Positions 63,907 to 64,000 of a stretch of DNA of 64,000 bases are shown in pieces; position 1 is the stretch's first letter, and each line of letters begins with the position of its first letter. The notes below the pieces were generated by a model. It was not told the origin of the DNA and ran no database searches. It saw nothing but the letters and a program-made list of their open reading frames with translations. Source of the stretch: Sulfitobacter undariae (GTDB taxonomy: Bacteria > Pseudomonadota > Alphaproteobacteria > Rhodobacterales > Rhodobacteraceae); assembly GCF_014196805.1 (NCBI RefSeq), contig NZ_JACIEI010000011.1, positions 39,774 to 103,773 on the forward strand. Direction: 5' to 3'. Position numbers and translations under genes: made by a program.

Positions 63907-64000
63907 GTAAGCGGTGCGTCGATCCCACCTATTTGACGTAATTCCACGGTAGCAGATCGTTGATCTGGCTTTGTTTGTGGCCTGCAACGATGGCTGTGAG
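63907..64000 (-). mobile_element. End of an IS66-type insertion sequence (runs out of window)
   Basis: The element appears to begin at GTAAGCGGTGCGTCGATCCC, similar to the terminal inverted repeats I recall for IS66 (GTAAGCG...). The transposase stop codon lies 22 nt inside. The eight bases before it (ACTCTTTA) would be one copy of the target duplication. Only 94 bp are visible. Confidence 0.75.
63929..64000 (-). CDS. IS66 family transposase (TnpC/ORF3), C-terminal fragment
   Basis: On the minus strand the last 23 codons are visible: LTAIVAGHKQSQINDLLPW, then NYVK and TAG. This matches the highly conserved IS66 TnpC C-terminus (HKQSQIDDLLPWNY, recalled). The rest of the gene is outside the window, so whether it is intact cannot be judged. 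Confidence 0.82.
   Translation of the reverse strand, partial: LTAIVAGHKQSQINDLLPWNYVK

Noticed and set aside
1..64000. CRISPR arrays, rRNA and tRNA genes
   Set aside because: No regularly spaced direct repeats of CRISPR type were seen; the only tandem repeat noticed (1205-1288) has no spacers. I recognised no tRNA or rRNA sequence, though a covariance-model search could not be run.

Overview
The window looks like a chromosomal segment from a marine alphaproteobacterium of the Roseobacter group (Rhodobacteraceae). This rests on gene content I recognise: a complete heme-uptake operon (TonB receptor plus hmuSTUV), a tripartite tricarboxylate transporter (TTT), a TRAP transporter, a DUF1289 protein, pcaIJ-type CoA transferase, AcnB, and remnants of a urease operon whose interleaved small genes resemble those I recall from other roseobacters. 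I assign no species.

Layout. 1-9.4 kb is housekeeping: the 3' end of tamB, a flavin reductase, acetyl-CoA synthetase, an AI-2E family exporter, and an SbcD/SbcC-like nuclease-ATPase pair. 9.5-11.25 kb is a decaying urease operon: the last codons of ureA, a possible fused leader, a DUF1311 protein, a small conserved protein, a ureC reduced to its two ends, and an intact ureE. 11.4-19.4 kb holds transaldolase, the divergent heme receptor and hmuSTUV operon, DUF1289 and Dps, so it has an iron theme. 19.4-35.2 kb is metabolism and transport: CPA1 antiporter, AcnB, pcaIJ, a LysR regulator divergent from tctCBA-argE, a GNAT enzyme and an acyl-CoA synthetase. 35.3-43.3 kb is a TetR regulator divergent from a TRAP locus with four consecutive paralogous solute-binding protein genes before one DctQ/DctM pair. 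A hairpin follows each binding-protein gene.

43.7-56.0 kb is a signalling block: a LuxI-family acyl-homoserine lactone synthase, two histidine kinases (one CHASE-multiPAS), four receiver proteins, two of them with a degenerate GGDEF-like C-terminus, and an Hpt protein. A cytochrome P450 and a small possible SRPBCC protein sit inside it. No receiver protein here carries a recognisable DNA-binding domain, which suggests a phosphorelay whose output is protein-protein or acts elsewhere. 56.4-58.4 kb is an AhpD-like/DsbA-like/TetR operon with a twin palindromic operator candidate. A Na/Pi cotransporter with a small coiled-coil partner follows.

60.1-64 kb is accessory DNA: a 0.7 kb stretch without a convincing gene, a 991-residue NACHT NTPase with C-terminal leucine-rich repeats (the architecture of bacterial NLR-like antiphage proteins), and the end of an IS66-type element running out of the window. 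The best candidates for a second look are the NACHT gene, the urease remnants, the four-fold TRAP binding-protein array and the LuxI/phosphorelay block. All identifications come from reading the sequence and recalled family knowledge; no database search was run.
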